The notes under the pieces were generated by a model. It was not told the origin of the DNA, did not search any database, and was given only the letters and a program-made list of their open reading frames with translations. DNA of 64,000 bases from a virus: positions 1 through 64,000 of IMG/VR virus record IMGVR_UViG_3300025865_000006; one strand, given 5' to 3'. Made by a program: the position numbers and the translations under genes. Of the stretch, positions 1 through 5,649 are shown one piece after another. Within the stretch, counting starts at the first letter, position 1; each line of letters starts with the position of its first letter.

Positions 1-57
1 GGCTATGCCGAAAAGGCCGGCATGACCAACACCGTCGTGAACAACGTAAGCGCATAG
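1..57 (+). CDS. C-terminal end of a gene cut by the window edge
   Basis: An open frame from base 1 encodes GYAEKAGMTNTVVNNVSA and ends with TAG at 55-57. The stretch is richer in G and C than the DNA that follows. Too little is visible to name the protein. It shows that the genome continues to the left of this window. Confidence 0.5.
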   Translation, partial: GYAEKAGMTNTVVNNVSA

Positions 58-105
58 GCGCTCTTGGAGGTTATCGTGCGCTTCAAAATAAGAGATAAAA
101 GTGAG

Positions 106-135
106 TTGAAGTGCTCACTCTGTTTATGTTATAGT
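106..135 (+). promoter_or_regulatory. Predicted sigma-70/A promoter for the tRNA region
   Basis: TTGAAG (106-111) lies 18 bases before TATAGT (130-135), and a TG at 127-128 makes an extended -10. Transcription would start near 142 and run into the first tRNA and its small genes. The rest of 58-244 holds no gene I can support; a short inverted repeat (GTGAG/CTCAC) lies at 101-118. Confidence 0.55.
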
Positions 136-244
136 ATGTATGTGGGATGAGAGAGCCGCAGTTGCAAATGGTTGAGTGCCTTTCTTCCACAACTAGATGC
201 CATATCTTTTGTTTGTTTTTCAACGGGCGAGGGTATGGCTTTAT

Positions 245-321
245 GGCCTCGTATCCCAATCGGTAGAGGAACCAGACTTAAAATCTGCACAGTGACAGTT
301 CGAATCTGTCCGAGGCTACCA
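245..321 (+). tRNA. tRNA-Leu(TAA), class I body
   Basis: A seven-pair acceptor stem, anticodon loop CTTAAAA with anticodon TAA, T arm GACAG/CTGTC around TTCGAAT, and encoded CCA. The variable loop is only about five bases. Bacterial leucine tRNAs normally have a long variable arm, so charging with leucine is assumed from the anticodon only. Confidence 0.85.
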
Positions 322-340
322 AATTTTGGAGGTAATTTAA

Positions 341-523
341 ATGGCTAATGTACAAACCGAAGCTGGTAAGAAATGGCTAAAAGATTTTCAAGGCTCAGAA
401 AAGCAAATGCGAGATAGAATTATCGCAATTGAGGATGAAATAAGACTAAAGGTATTAGCAGAAACTAGCCCATATCAGCATCAACAAGGCAATCCCCAAG
501 GGGGGCCAAGGAATAATCCGTAA
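341..523 (+). CDS. Hypothetical 60-residue protein
   Basis: Starts at ATG behind TTGGAGGT. The first 45 residues are charged and look helical; the tail is rich in Gln, Pro, Gly and Asn. It lies between tRNA-Leu(TAA) and the methyltransferase, whose ATG follows its stop codon directly (TAAATG). I do not recognise a family. Confidence 0.6.
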   Translation: MANVQTEAGKKWLKDFQGSEKQMRDRIIAIEDEIRLKVLAETSPYQHQQGNPQGGPRNNP

Positions 524-1075
524 ATGATCAAGTTAGACATAGGAAGCGGGGGTAAATCATCAGATTCCTCTTTTATAGGTATTGATGCATTTACCGAAGC
601 AGATGTAAATGCTCTTATGTGGGATTTACCCTATAAAGATGGGGAAGTTGATGTTATATATTGTGATAATGCACTAGAGCACGTATCTAAGTTTGAGATT
701 GTGCCCACTTTACGTGAGTGGAAACGGGTATTAAAAGTAGGGGGCAAGTTAGAGATAGTTGTTCCTGATTTAGAATGGGCCTGTGCTTGGTGGTTAAAGC
801 ACCAGCAAACTGATTGGAGTATGGATATTCTCTTTGGTAATCAGCGTCATGAGGGAGAGTTTCATAAGACAGGTTTTACTGTTGATATCATGCACCAGTA
901 TTTGGAAGTGTGCCGGGGATTTGAAATCAAGGATATCAAGTACATGGGTACTACTGTAGCAGATATCATGAATGATACGTTTCCAGCACTTGGTCCACAG
1001 GATGGATATCCTGAAAGCTTTATAAGAGTGACACAAAGATGCTTTGATTTTGAGATATTAAGGGTTACAGAATAA
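524..1075 (+). CDS. SAM-dependent methyltransferase, class I
   Basis: A 183-residue protein with a Rossmann-type methyltransferase pattern: LDIGSGG at residues 4-10 (motif I), an acidic residue in GIDAF near residue 20, the VDVIYCDNALEHV segment near 43-55 (motif IV region) and VLKVGGKLEIVVPD near 70-83. This matches the Methyltransf_11 type used on small molecules and glycans. Such genes often accompany phage sugar enzymes, and two follow at 4923 and 5650. The substrate (sugar, nucleotide or protein) cannot be read from the sequence. Confidence 0.8.
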   Translation: MIKLDIGSGGKSSDSSFIGIDAFTEADVNALMWDLPYKDGEVDVIYCDNALEHVSKFEIVPTLREWKRVLKVGGKLEIVVPDLEWACAWWLKHQQTDWSMDILFGNQRHEGEFHKTGFTVDIMHQYLEVCRGFEIKDIKYMGTTVADIMNDTFPALGPQDGYPESFIRVTQRCFDFEILRVTE

Positions 1076-1090
1076 AAACAGTTGAAAGAC

Positions 1091-1175
1091 GGTCCGGTGG
1101 TGGAATGGTATACACACCTGATTCAAAATCAGGCGCTTAAAATGCATGAGAGTTCGAATCTCTCTCGGACTACCA
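1091..1175 (+). tRNA. tRNA-Leu(CAA), class II
   Basis: Acceptor stem 1091-1097/1165-1171, anticodon stem CCTGA/TCAGG with loop TTCAAAA (anticodon CAA), a long variable arm as expected for leucine, T arm GAGAG/CTCTC and encoded CCA. Confidence 0.9.
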
Positions 1176-1193
1176 AAATTAGAGGATGATAAA

Positions 1194-1331
1194 ATGGAGT
1201 TTCAGCAGTTATCAATGTTTAACCTAAAGTCGGTAGTAACATCGGTAACAAAAGCAGAAATTCAGCCAAAGAAAAAAAGAGTTGTTAAAAAGCAACTGAA
1301 AGTTTGGCCTGATCTTAGGAGAGGAACGTAG
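1194..1331 (+). CDS. Small basic protein, 45 residues
   Basis: ATG at 1194 follows GAGG at a good distance; any longer reading would start inside the tRNA. The middle holds a Lys/Arg-rich stretch (PKKKRVVKKQ) resembling a nucleic-acid-binding tail. No family recognised. A perfect TTAGCC/GGCTAA hairpin lies downstream at 1342-1359, without a U-run. Confidence 0.5.
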   Translation: MEFQQLSMFNLKSVVTSVTKAEIQPKKKRVVKKQLKVWPDLRRGT

Positions 1332-1388
1332 TAGAGCATACTTAGCCCATTGTGGCTAACCAAAAGGTCAAGGAGTAACTTAAACTGT

Positions 1389-1465
1389 GGTTTCGTAGCC
1401 CAACTGGTAGAGGCGCTTGCCTTAGGAGCAAGTTAGTGAGAGTTCGAATCTCTCCGAAACCACCA
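1389..1465 (+). tRNA. tRNA-Leu(TAG), class I body
   Basis: Perfect acceptor stem GGTTTCG/CGAAACC, anticodon stem CTTGC/GCAAG with loop CTTAGGA (anticodon TAG, reading CTA), short variable loop, T arm GAGAG/CTCTC with TTCGAAT, encoded CCA. Like the TAA tRNA it lacks the long variable arm usual for leucine. Confidence 0.87.
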
Positions 1466-1491
1466 TTTTACCATGCTCGGAGTTGAGGTAA

Positions 1492-2046
1492 GTGCCCATT
1501 GAGAACAATAAAGATTACAAAGAAGACACAGTTGATACACAAAATTACGTAGATAGAAGAATAATTCACGAAAGGGAGCTTACTGATGCAAGGGATAAGT
1601 TTATAGACGAGAAACTTAGCTCTATTGAAGAGGCCCGTCGTCTTGCTAAAATAGAGCAAGATCGTAGACTCGATACTATGAATGAGTTTCGTGGACAACT
1701 TAAGGATCAAGCAGCTACTTTTATAACAAAAGATGCTGTAGAAGCTAAGCTTACTAGTGTAGAACTTGAAATAGATACTTTAAGTAAAGACTCTAATAAA
1801 TATATGACCGTTGAGAGATTTGATCAGTCGCATAAAGCTTTAATAGAAAAAATAGAGAGTAAGTTTGAGGTTTATGATAGTAAACTTTTAAATGAAGAAA
1901 AGGTTACAATTAGACAGGACGCTACGCAACAATTATTAGATAAACTTGCTGTTAATAGCCGTTGGCTAATTGGTTTATCTATCGCTACAGCTATATCACT
2001 TGCTGGTCTTTTGGTTGCTGTGATAAAGATATTTGCGGGAGTTTAA
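1492..2046 (+). CDS. Coiled-coil protein with C-terminal membrane anchor
   Basis: About 184 residues from GTG. Residues 1-150 are highly charged heptad-like helix; residues about 157-182 form a single hydrophobic segment (LIGLSIATAISLAGLLVAVI). The layout recalls XhlA/haemolysin-type phage membrane proteins but is twice as long, and the lysis genes lie elsewhere (40097-41241). The GAGG at 1485-1488 is only three bases before GTG, so the true start may be slightly downstream. Function unknown; a membrane-tethered sensor or exclusion protein is possible. Confidence 0.7.
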   Translation: MPIENNKDYKEDTVDTQNYVDRRIIHERELTDARDKFIDEKLSSIEEARRLAKIEQDRRLDTMNEFRGQLKDQAATFITKDAVEAKLTSVELEIDTLSKDSNKYMTVERFDQSHKALIEKIESKFEVYDSKLLNEEKVTIRQDATQQLLDKLAVNSRWLIGLSIATAISLAGLLVAVIKIFAGV

Positions 2047-2051
2047 TATAT

Positions 2052-2129
2052 GCGCCTGTAGCTCAACGGACTAGAGCAGGACGGTTCTAACGTCAAGGTT
2101 TGAAGGTTCGAATCCTTTCAGGCGCGCCA
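2052..2129 (+). tRNA. tRNA-Arg(TCT)
   Basis: Acceptor stem GCGCCTG/CAGGCGC, discriminator G, anticodon TCT at 2086-2088 in loop GTTCTAA, T arm GAAGG/CCTTT with TTCGAAT, encoded CCA. It reads AGA, a frequent arginine codon in AT-rich phage genes. Confidence 0.9.
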
Positions 2130-2147
2130 AACCTTCGGGGGTATAAA

Positions 2148-2342
2148 ATGATACTAGATACAGTTAATAATCAACTCCTGTTAAATAGGTATGACCTTGC
2201 TTGTAAAGAGATACGGGAATGTAAAGCCAAGGATAATGGTGGATCAGCAGCAGAGATACGTTTTGGTAAGTCCTATCAGAATTTAGTGAGAGCAGGATTA
2301 GCAATGCAGATTAAATCTAAGTATAGGAGCCATAATGGTTAG
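2148..2342 (+). CDS. Hypothetical 64-residue protein
   Basis: ATG at 2148 follows a G-rich ribosome site; a longer frame would begin inside tRNA-Arg. The protein is basic and helix-like, ending KSKYRSHNG. Its 3' end overlaps the next start at 2335, suggesting coupled translation. Family unknown. Confidence 0.55.
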   Translation: MILDTVNNQLLLNRYDLACKEIRECKAKDNGGSAAEIRFGKSYQNLVRAGLAMQIKSKYRSHNG

Positions 2343-2538
2343 TCTAGTAAGGGATGGAAGGCTTGTTTGGCCCTACTGCGTAGAGTGTGGTTGTAGATTA
2401 GACTTTAGGGTAATGGATGAGTGGACTTGGTTAATGCATTATGGACGTGGCCTTGTAGACCCAAGAGGCCATATGTGCAATAAGATTTTGGAAACTGCAT
2501 GGGTTGAAACAGACTCAATATATCAGGGTGTAGTGTAA
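2335..2538 (+). CDS. Small cysteine-pair protein, 67 residues
   Basis: ATG overlaps the end of the previous gene. A CVECGC motif near residues 15-20 and a later HMCN could form a small zinc site, with several tryptophans between. The last 15 bases run into tRNA-Pro. Compact zinc-site proteins of unknown role recur in this genome. Confidence 0.55.
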   Translation: MVSLVRDGRLVWPYCVECGCRLDFRVMDEWTWLMHYGRGLVDPRGHMCNKILETAWVETDSIYQGVV

Positions 2539-2598
2539 AGGACTGCACATGACGTTTGGGGCGTTACAGAGAAGGTTCGATTCCTTTCACCTTGACCA
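2524..2598 (+). tRNA. tRNA-Pro(TGG)
   Basis: Acceptor CAGGGTG/CACCTTG, anticodon loop TTTGGGG (anticodon TGG), T arm GAAGG/CCTTT with TTCGATT, encoded CCA. Its 5' end overlaps the stop codon of the preceding gene. Confidence 0.88.
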
Positions 2599-2664
2599 TT
2601 TTAATATAAGGAGGTTGTAACCTGAATTTAGCCCAATATTGGGTGCAAATCAGCAGTAATAATT

Positions 2665-3018
2665 ATGGTAAAGAAACGAAGAATGCGTACTTCGTGGTTA
2701 TTCGCGGCAAAGATAACCGGGAACTTTCCCTTCGACTTTCATTTCATGTGGGATGAACGGACCAATCAGATTCAATGCTCATATTGTGGAAGATTCCTTC
2801 CGCAGGATGAGGTAACGAGGGATCATGTATACCCTAAGAGTTTGGAAGGTACGTATACAACACCGAGTTGTAATCCCTGCAATATTGCCAAGGAGAATAA
2901 ATTGCCTATAGAATGGGCGGTATTTGCAACAGAGAATGGGATTGCGTTTGGAAAGGTATGGGTATCTAAAAGCAGAATAAAAAGGGAACAAGAACAACAA
3001 AGCGCCATTAATGTCTAA
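2665..3018 (+). CDS. HNH endonuclease, free-standing
   Basis: A 117-residue protein with a compact HNH/zinc core: C38-x2-C41, then RDHVYPKS (D53-H54) and SCNPCN (C69-x2-C72). These are the zinc knuckles and catalytic His of the HNH family, as in homing or packaging-associated nucleases. It sits among tRNA genes, far from the terminase, so a mobile or homing role is more likely than packaging. Upstream frames are closed by TAG at 2629-2631. The 3' end overlaps tRNA-Gly(TCC). Confidence 0.85.
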   Translation: MVKKRRMRTSWLFAAKITGNFPFDFHFMWDERTNQIQCSYCGRFLPQDEVTRDHVYPKSLEGTYTTPSCNPCNIAKENKLPIEWAVFATENGIAFGKVWVSKSRIKREQEQQSAINV

Positions 3019-3077
3019 CGGCAGCATGTCAGTCTTCCAAATTGAATGTGTCGGTTCGAATCCGGCATGGCGCACCA
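3002..3077 (+). tRNA. tRNA-Gly(TCC)
   Basis: Acceptor GCGCCAT/ATGGCGC, anticodon stem TCAGT/ATTGA with loop CTTCCAA (anticodon TCC), T loop TTCGAAT, encoded CCA. It begins inside the 3' end of the HNH gene. Confidence 0.9.
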
Positions 3078-3079
3078 AT

Positions 3080-3154
3080 ACTGTAGTAATATAACGGTTA
3101 TTATATTGGCTTGCCAAGTCGAAGATCGGGGTTCGACTCCCCGTTACAGTACCA
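3080..3154 (+). tRNA. tRNA-Gly(GCC)
   Basis: Acceptor ACTGTAG/TTACAGT, loop TTGCCAA (anticodon GCC), T loop TTCGACT, encoded CCA. Only two bases separate it from tRNA-Gly(TCC). Confidence 0.9.
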
Positions 3155-3161
3155 AACCCGC

Positions 3162-3235
3162 ATGGTGATGGTGTAATGGAAACATGATAGTCTCCAAAAC
3201 TATTGATCAGAGTTCGAGTCTCTGTCGCCATGCCA
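3162..3235 (+). tRNA. tRNA-Trp(CCA)
   Basis: Acceptor ATGGTGA/TCGCCAT region with discriminator G as in tryptophan tRNAs, anticodon stem ATAGT/ACTAT with loop CTCCAAA (anticodon CCA), T loop TTCGAGT, encoded 3' CCA. Confidence 0.88.
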
Positions 3236-3260
3236 AACTATAGAAAGCGAACAGTTATAT

Positions 3261-3335
3261 GCCGAGGTAGCTCATTGGTAGAGCGGTGGTTTGAAGGTCC
3301 GCGCGTAGTCAGTTCGATTCTGACTCTTGGCACCA
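3261..3335 (+). tRNA. tRNA-Phe(GAA)
   Basis: Acceptor GCCGAGG/TCTTGGC, D arm GCTC/GAGC, loop TTGAAGG (anticodon GAA), T arm GTCAG/CTGAC with TTCGATT, encoded CCA. One T-T mismatch closes the anticodon stem. Confidence 0.88.
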
Positions 3336-3356
3336 AATTTAAAGCGAGGTAAGGAA

Positions 3357-3689
3357 ATGGGAAACTATGATTATAGCTATACAATAAATAGTGATAGTGG
3401 AAAAGAAACACTGGTTACAAATAGTCTTACAGTAGATAGTACCTCTGGCACTTCAACTAGTTGTACCGTTTATGGGTGTGGTTGTACTGGATGGCATTAT
3501 TGGTATCCATATACTTATGGTTATACTACCCCTACTACTAAGTATTTATATCAAATCTTTTGCCCCAAGCCGTTATGCCCTGGAAAGTTTTGGGCCGAAT
3601 TAAATGAAGTTAAAGCTTGCCCAGTCTGCAAGTCTAGAATTAAGGTAACAGATAAAGAAAGTGATTATGAGGTAGCAGTTACAAAGTAA
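3357..3689 (+). CDS. Zinc-ribbon protein with Tyr/Thr-rich N-terminus
   Basis: 110 residues from ATG 3357, behind GAGGTAAGG; the longer frame starts in tRNA-Phe. The first 70 residues are rich in Tyr, Thr, Ser and Gly and contain two Cys (VYGCGCTGW). The C-terminal part holds CPKPLC and CPVCKSRI, which can form a zinc ribbon. Family and role unknown. Confidence 0.65.
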   Translation: MGNYDYSYTINSDSGKETLVTNSLTVDSTSGTSTSCTVYGCGCTGWHYWYPYTYGYTTPTTKYLYQIFCPKPLCPGKFWAELNEVKACPVCKSRIKVTDKESDYEVAVTK

Positions 3690-3693
3690 AAGC

Positions 3694-3768
3694 GCTGGCG
3701 TGTAGAAAGTCCGTAACATTTATCGGCATAGCGGTAGACAGTCCGACGTGCTCTGGATAGGGGCCAGT
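3694..3768 (+). ncRNA. Candidate structured spacer RNA (direct repeats, closing stem)
   Basis: The spacer between the zinc-ribbon gene and tRNA-Lys(TTT) can close on itself (GCTGGC 3694-3699 with GCCAGT 3763-3768, one G-U). It contains the direct repeat GTAGA-N-AGTCCG at 3702-3713 and 3734-3745, and a TCGG/CCGA pair. No Rfam family recognised. Confidence 0.35.
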
Positions 3769-3774
3769 AATTAT

Positions 3775-3849
3775 GGGCCGGTAACTCAATGGCAGAGTAA
3801 GGGACTTTTAATCCATAAGTTGGGAGTTCGATTCTCCCGCGGCTCACCA
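3775..3849 (+). tRNA. tRNA-Lys(TTT)
   Basis: Acceptor GGGCCG/CGGCTC region, loop CTTTTAA (anticodon TTT), T loop TTCGATT in a GGGAG/CTCCC stem, encoded CCA. It pairs with tRNA-Lys(CTT) downstream to cover both lysine codons. Confidence 0.88.
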
Positions 3850-3863
3850 AAAACTTTATTAGG

Positions 3864-3933
3864 TTTACATGCGAAAGAGACGATAAGGGTGCCACGCCTA
3901 TCGGGTAGAAGAAAGATGTAAATAGGGTCTACC
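3864..3933 (+). ncRNA. Candidate pseudoknot RNA between the two lysine tRNAs
   Basis: TTTACAT (3864-3870) pairs perfectly with ATGTAAA (3916-3922), and GGTAGA (3904-3909) pairs perfectly with TCTACC (3928-3933). The helices interleave, giving an H-type pseudoknot. A third hairpin, CGATA/TATCG (3881-3885/3899-3903), sits inside. There is no open frame of note. I cannot assign it to a riboswitch family. Confidence 0.45.
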
Positions 3934-3940
3934 AACTATT

Positions 3941-4017
3941 GGGCCAGTAGTTCAAATGGATGAACGACGGACTCTTAATCCGTGCGCATGAGGGTTCAAG
4001 TCCCTTCTGGCTCACCA
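3941..4017 (+). tRNA. tRNA-Lys(CTT)
   Basis: Acceptor GGGCCAG/CTGGCTC, anticodon stem ACGGA/TCCGT with loop CTCTTAA (anticodon CTT), T arm with TTCAAGT, encoded CCA. Confidence 0.92.
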
Positions 4018-4037
4018 AACTTCTTGGAGGTAACAAA

Positions 4038-4106
4038 ATGGAGCTATTAGTAATAGTCTTAATTCTCTTACTTGTCTTCGGTGGATTTGGAATTTCACGA
4101 AGATAA
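4038..4106 (+). CDS. 22-residue membrane peptide
   Basis: ATG at 4038 follows TTGGAGG (4024-4030) at a standard distance and stops at TAA 4104-4106. Residues 2-19 are almost wholly hydrophobic, ending in SRR, which favours a single membrane helix with a positive cytoplasmic end. It is the length of a one-helix bacterial micropeptide. It lies between tRNA-Lys(CTT) and tRNA-His. Confidence 0.5.
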   Translation: MELLVIVLILLLVFGGFGISRR

Positions 4107-4112
4107 TAACTT

Positions 4113-4188
4113 GGTGTTCTTAGTGTAATGGTTAGCACTTTAGTCTGTGGCACTAACAGTACGGGTTCAAGTCCCGTAGATCACCCCA
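4113..4188 (+). tRNA. tRNA-His(GTG)
   Basis: Anticodon stem TTAGT/ACTAA with loop CTGTGGC (anticodon GTG). It carries the extra 5' G (4113) opposite discriminator C (4185), the histidine identity pair. T arm ACGGG/CCCGT with TTCAAGT, encoded CCA. Confidence 0.9.
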
Positions 4189-4192
4189 ATAT

Positions 4193-4268
4193 CCCGCTGT
4201 AGTATAACGGTCTAGTACGTTTGACTGTCGATCATAAAGCGCCGGTTCGACTCCGGTCAGTGGGACCA
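4193..4268 (+). tRNA. tRNA-Asp(GTC)
   Basis: Acceptor CCCGCTG/CAGTGGG, loop CTGTCGA (anticodon GTC), T arm CCGG/CCGG with TTCGACT, encoded CCA. It begins four bases after tRNA-His. Confidence 0.88.
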
Positions 4269-4288
4269 AATTTTTATAGAGGATTAAA

Positions 4289-4495
4289 ATGGCTAAATGG
4301 TCTTTAGAAGAAGTCACTGCAAAAGTAGACTGGGAAGGTGGAGTTTACTCAGCTTTGCAGTGGGGTCTTAAATCGAGTGATATAGCGGATGAAGAGTTAT
4401 CGCCCCTTTGGGCTAAAATAGAGGAAGTCCTTCCTATTTTTGATAGGATAGAAGAAATCTTATCCGTTGTAACTATACCAGATGAATTATTATAG
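4289..4495 (+). CDS. Hypothetical acidic protein, 68 residues
   Basis: ATG follows GAGGATTAAA. The protein is acidic with Trp and Ile/Leu spaced for amphipathic helices (DRIEEILSVV). Its stop overlaps the first base pair of tRNA-Ile. No family recognised. Confidence 0.55.
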   Translation: MAKWSLEEVTAKVDWEGGVYSALQWGLKSSDIADEELSPLWAKIEEVLPIFDRIEEILSVVTIPDELL

Positions 4496-4568
4496 CCCTG
4501 TAGTTTAACGGTTAGAACGCTACTCTGATAAAGTAAAAATACAAGTTCGATTCTCGTTGGGGCTACCA
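4494..4568 (+). tRNA. tRNA-Ile(GAT)
   Basis: Acceptor AGCCCTG/TGGGGCT, loop CTGATAA (anticodon GAT), T loop TTCGATT, encoded CCA. The anticodon and T stems each have one mismatch. Confidence 0.85.
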
Positions 4569-4572
4569 CCTT

Positions 4573-4647
4573 CCGCTTATCGTCTAATGGTGAGGACGGT
4601 TGCTTCTCAGGCAGCAAATCAGAGTTCAATTCTCTGTGAGCGGACCA
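4573..4647 (+). tRNA. tRNA-Glu(CTC)
   Basis: Acceptor CCGCTTA/TGAGCGG, anticodon stem GTTGC/GCAGC with loop TTCTCAG (anticodon CTC), T loop TTCAATT, encoded CCA. It starts four bases after tRNA-Ile. Confidence 0.86.
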
Positions 4648-4651
4648 TCGC

Positions 4652-4725
4652 TGGCCCATCGTTTAATGGTAGGACGATTGGCTCTGGACCAATAAATTGA
4701 GGTTCGAATCCTTGTAGGCCAGCCA
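4652..4725 (+). tRNA. tRNA-Gln(CTG)
   Basis: Acceptor TGGCC/GGCCA with one mismatch lower in the stem, discriminator G, anticodon stem ATTGG/CCAAT with loop CTCTGGA (anticodon CTG), T loop TTCGAAT, encoded CCA. Confidence 0.87.
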
Positions 4726-4728
4726 AAA

Positions 4729-4809
4729 ATTATGCCGAAGATAGTCTGTATGAAAGCTCTTGAAAGATGGCTATAAGGTAGCGGGGGCCTTGTCACACAC
4801 CCACATAAT
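4729..4809 (+). ncRNA. Candidate structured spacer RNA abutting tRNA-Arg(TCG)
   Basis: The spacer is closed by ATTATG (4729-4734) with CATAAT (4804-4809), ending exactly one base before tRNA-Arg. Inside, ATAGTC (4741-4746) pairs with GGCTAT (4769-4774), and AAGG pairs with CCTT (4775-4791). No coding frame is evident. Confidence 0.35.
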
Positions 4810-4886
4810 GCGCTTGTAGCACAATGGATTTAGTGTAAGAGAGTTCGATCCTCTTGATGCGGGTTCGAATCCTGCCAAGCGCGCCA
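4810..4886 (+). tRNA. tRNA-Arg(TCG)
   Basis: Acceptor GCGCTTG/CAAGCGC, discriminator G, loop GTTCGAT (anticodon TCG), T arm GCGGG/CCTGC with TTCGAAT, encoded CCA. The anticodon loop also resembles a T loop, so the frame was fixed by the acceptor ends. Confidence 0.82.
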
Positions 4887-4922
4887 AACTTTTAGTAAGG
4901 CACAGGGGGTTGCTAATGACAA

Positions 4923-5648
4923 ATGGTAAAGGTATATTACTGGAAGAATAGAAAAAATTTTGGCGATCTTTTAACCTCCTTATTATTAACTAGATTTGCA
5001 CATTTAGATTCCGAGTGGTCTGAACCTGAGTATGCAGAATTGGTTATGGCTGGTTCTGTAATGGACAGACTTCCCAATGAGTGGGAAGGGGTTATTGCAG
5101 GGGCCGGAAAGTTACACGAGAAAACAGAACGTACCTTTCCAAATGCTAAAATTCTAGCAGCACGCGGACCCCTTTCGGCAAAGGGGCTAAAGGGAAATTT
5201 TGTTCTAGCTGATATCGGTTTATTAGCAGATGAGCTAGTACCAAGGGGAGAAAAGAAATATAACCTTGGACTTGTTCCACATTGGACAGATAATGTATTA
5301 GAACATGATCCTAGATTTATTAAGTTTAATCCTAAGATCATCCGCGTTGCAGACGATCCTCTAGATGTTATAAGAGAGATAGGGGAATGTAAAAAGATAG
5401 TTAGTTCATCTTTACACGGAATTATTTTAGCAGACGCCTTTGGTATACCGAGAAGAATTGAAATTGCTCCTAGAATATTAAGCCATGCACATCAAGAGGG
5501 TGGCTTATTTAAATGGTATGACTACTCAGCCTCCTTGAATATGCCCCTAGAAATAGGCTTGACACAAGAGGTAGATAGGAATATAGTAATGGAAAAGGAG
5601 TATGAGTTGTTTGATGTTATGGAAGAAGTTAAAGGGATACTTGGTTAG
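4923..5648 (+). CDS. Polysaccharide pyruvyl transferase-like enzyme
   Basis: 241 residues. NFGDLL near residues 12-17, AARGPLSAKGL near 77-87, a VLADIGLLAD segment near 93-102 and SSSLHGIILADAFGIP near 160-175 form the signature of the polysaccharide pyruvyl transferase family (PF04230). Family members add a pyruvate ketal to sugars of wall or capsule polymers, or act as GT-B-like sugar enzymes. In a phage it could modify a virion glycan or host surface polymer. The glycosyltransferase at 5650 follows after one base, so they probably act together. An ATG at 4916 leads to an 11-codon dead end. Confidence 0.8.
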   Translation: MVKVYYWKNRKNFGDLLTSLLLTRFAHLDSEWSEPEYAELVMAGSVMDRLPNEWEGVIAGAGKLHEKTERTFPNAKILAARGPLSAKGLKGNFVLADIGLLADELVPRGEKKYNLGLVPHWTDNVLEHDPRFIKFNPKIIRVADDPLDVIREIGECKKIVSSSLHGIILADAFGIPRRIEIAPRILSHAHQEGGLFKWYDYSASLNMPLEIGLTQEVDRNIVMEKEYELFDVMEEVKGILG

Positions 5649-5649
5649 G

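Noticed and set aside
1146-1193. N-terminal extension of the 1194 gene (MRVRISLG...)
   Set aside because: It is translation of the tRNA 3' end; the same artefact appears before the 2148 gene and 3357 gene.
1342-1359. T-less TTAGCC/GGCTAA hairpin as terminator
   Set aside because: No U-run follows; it may be a processing element but cannot be called a terminator.
2779-3231. 150-codon minus-strand frame
   Set aside because: It covers three tRNA genes and the HNH gene antisense, with no ribosome site.
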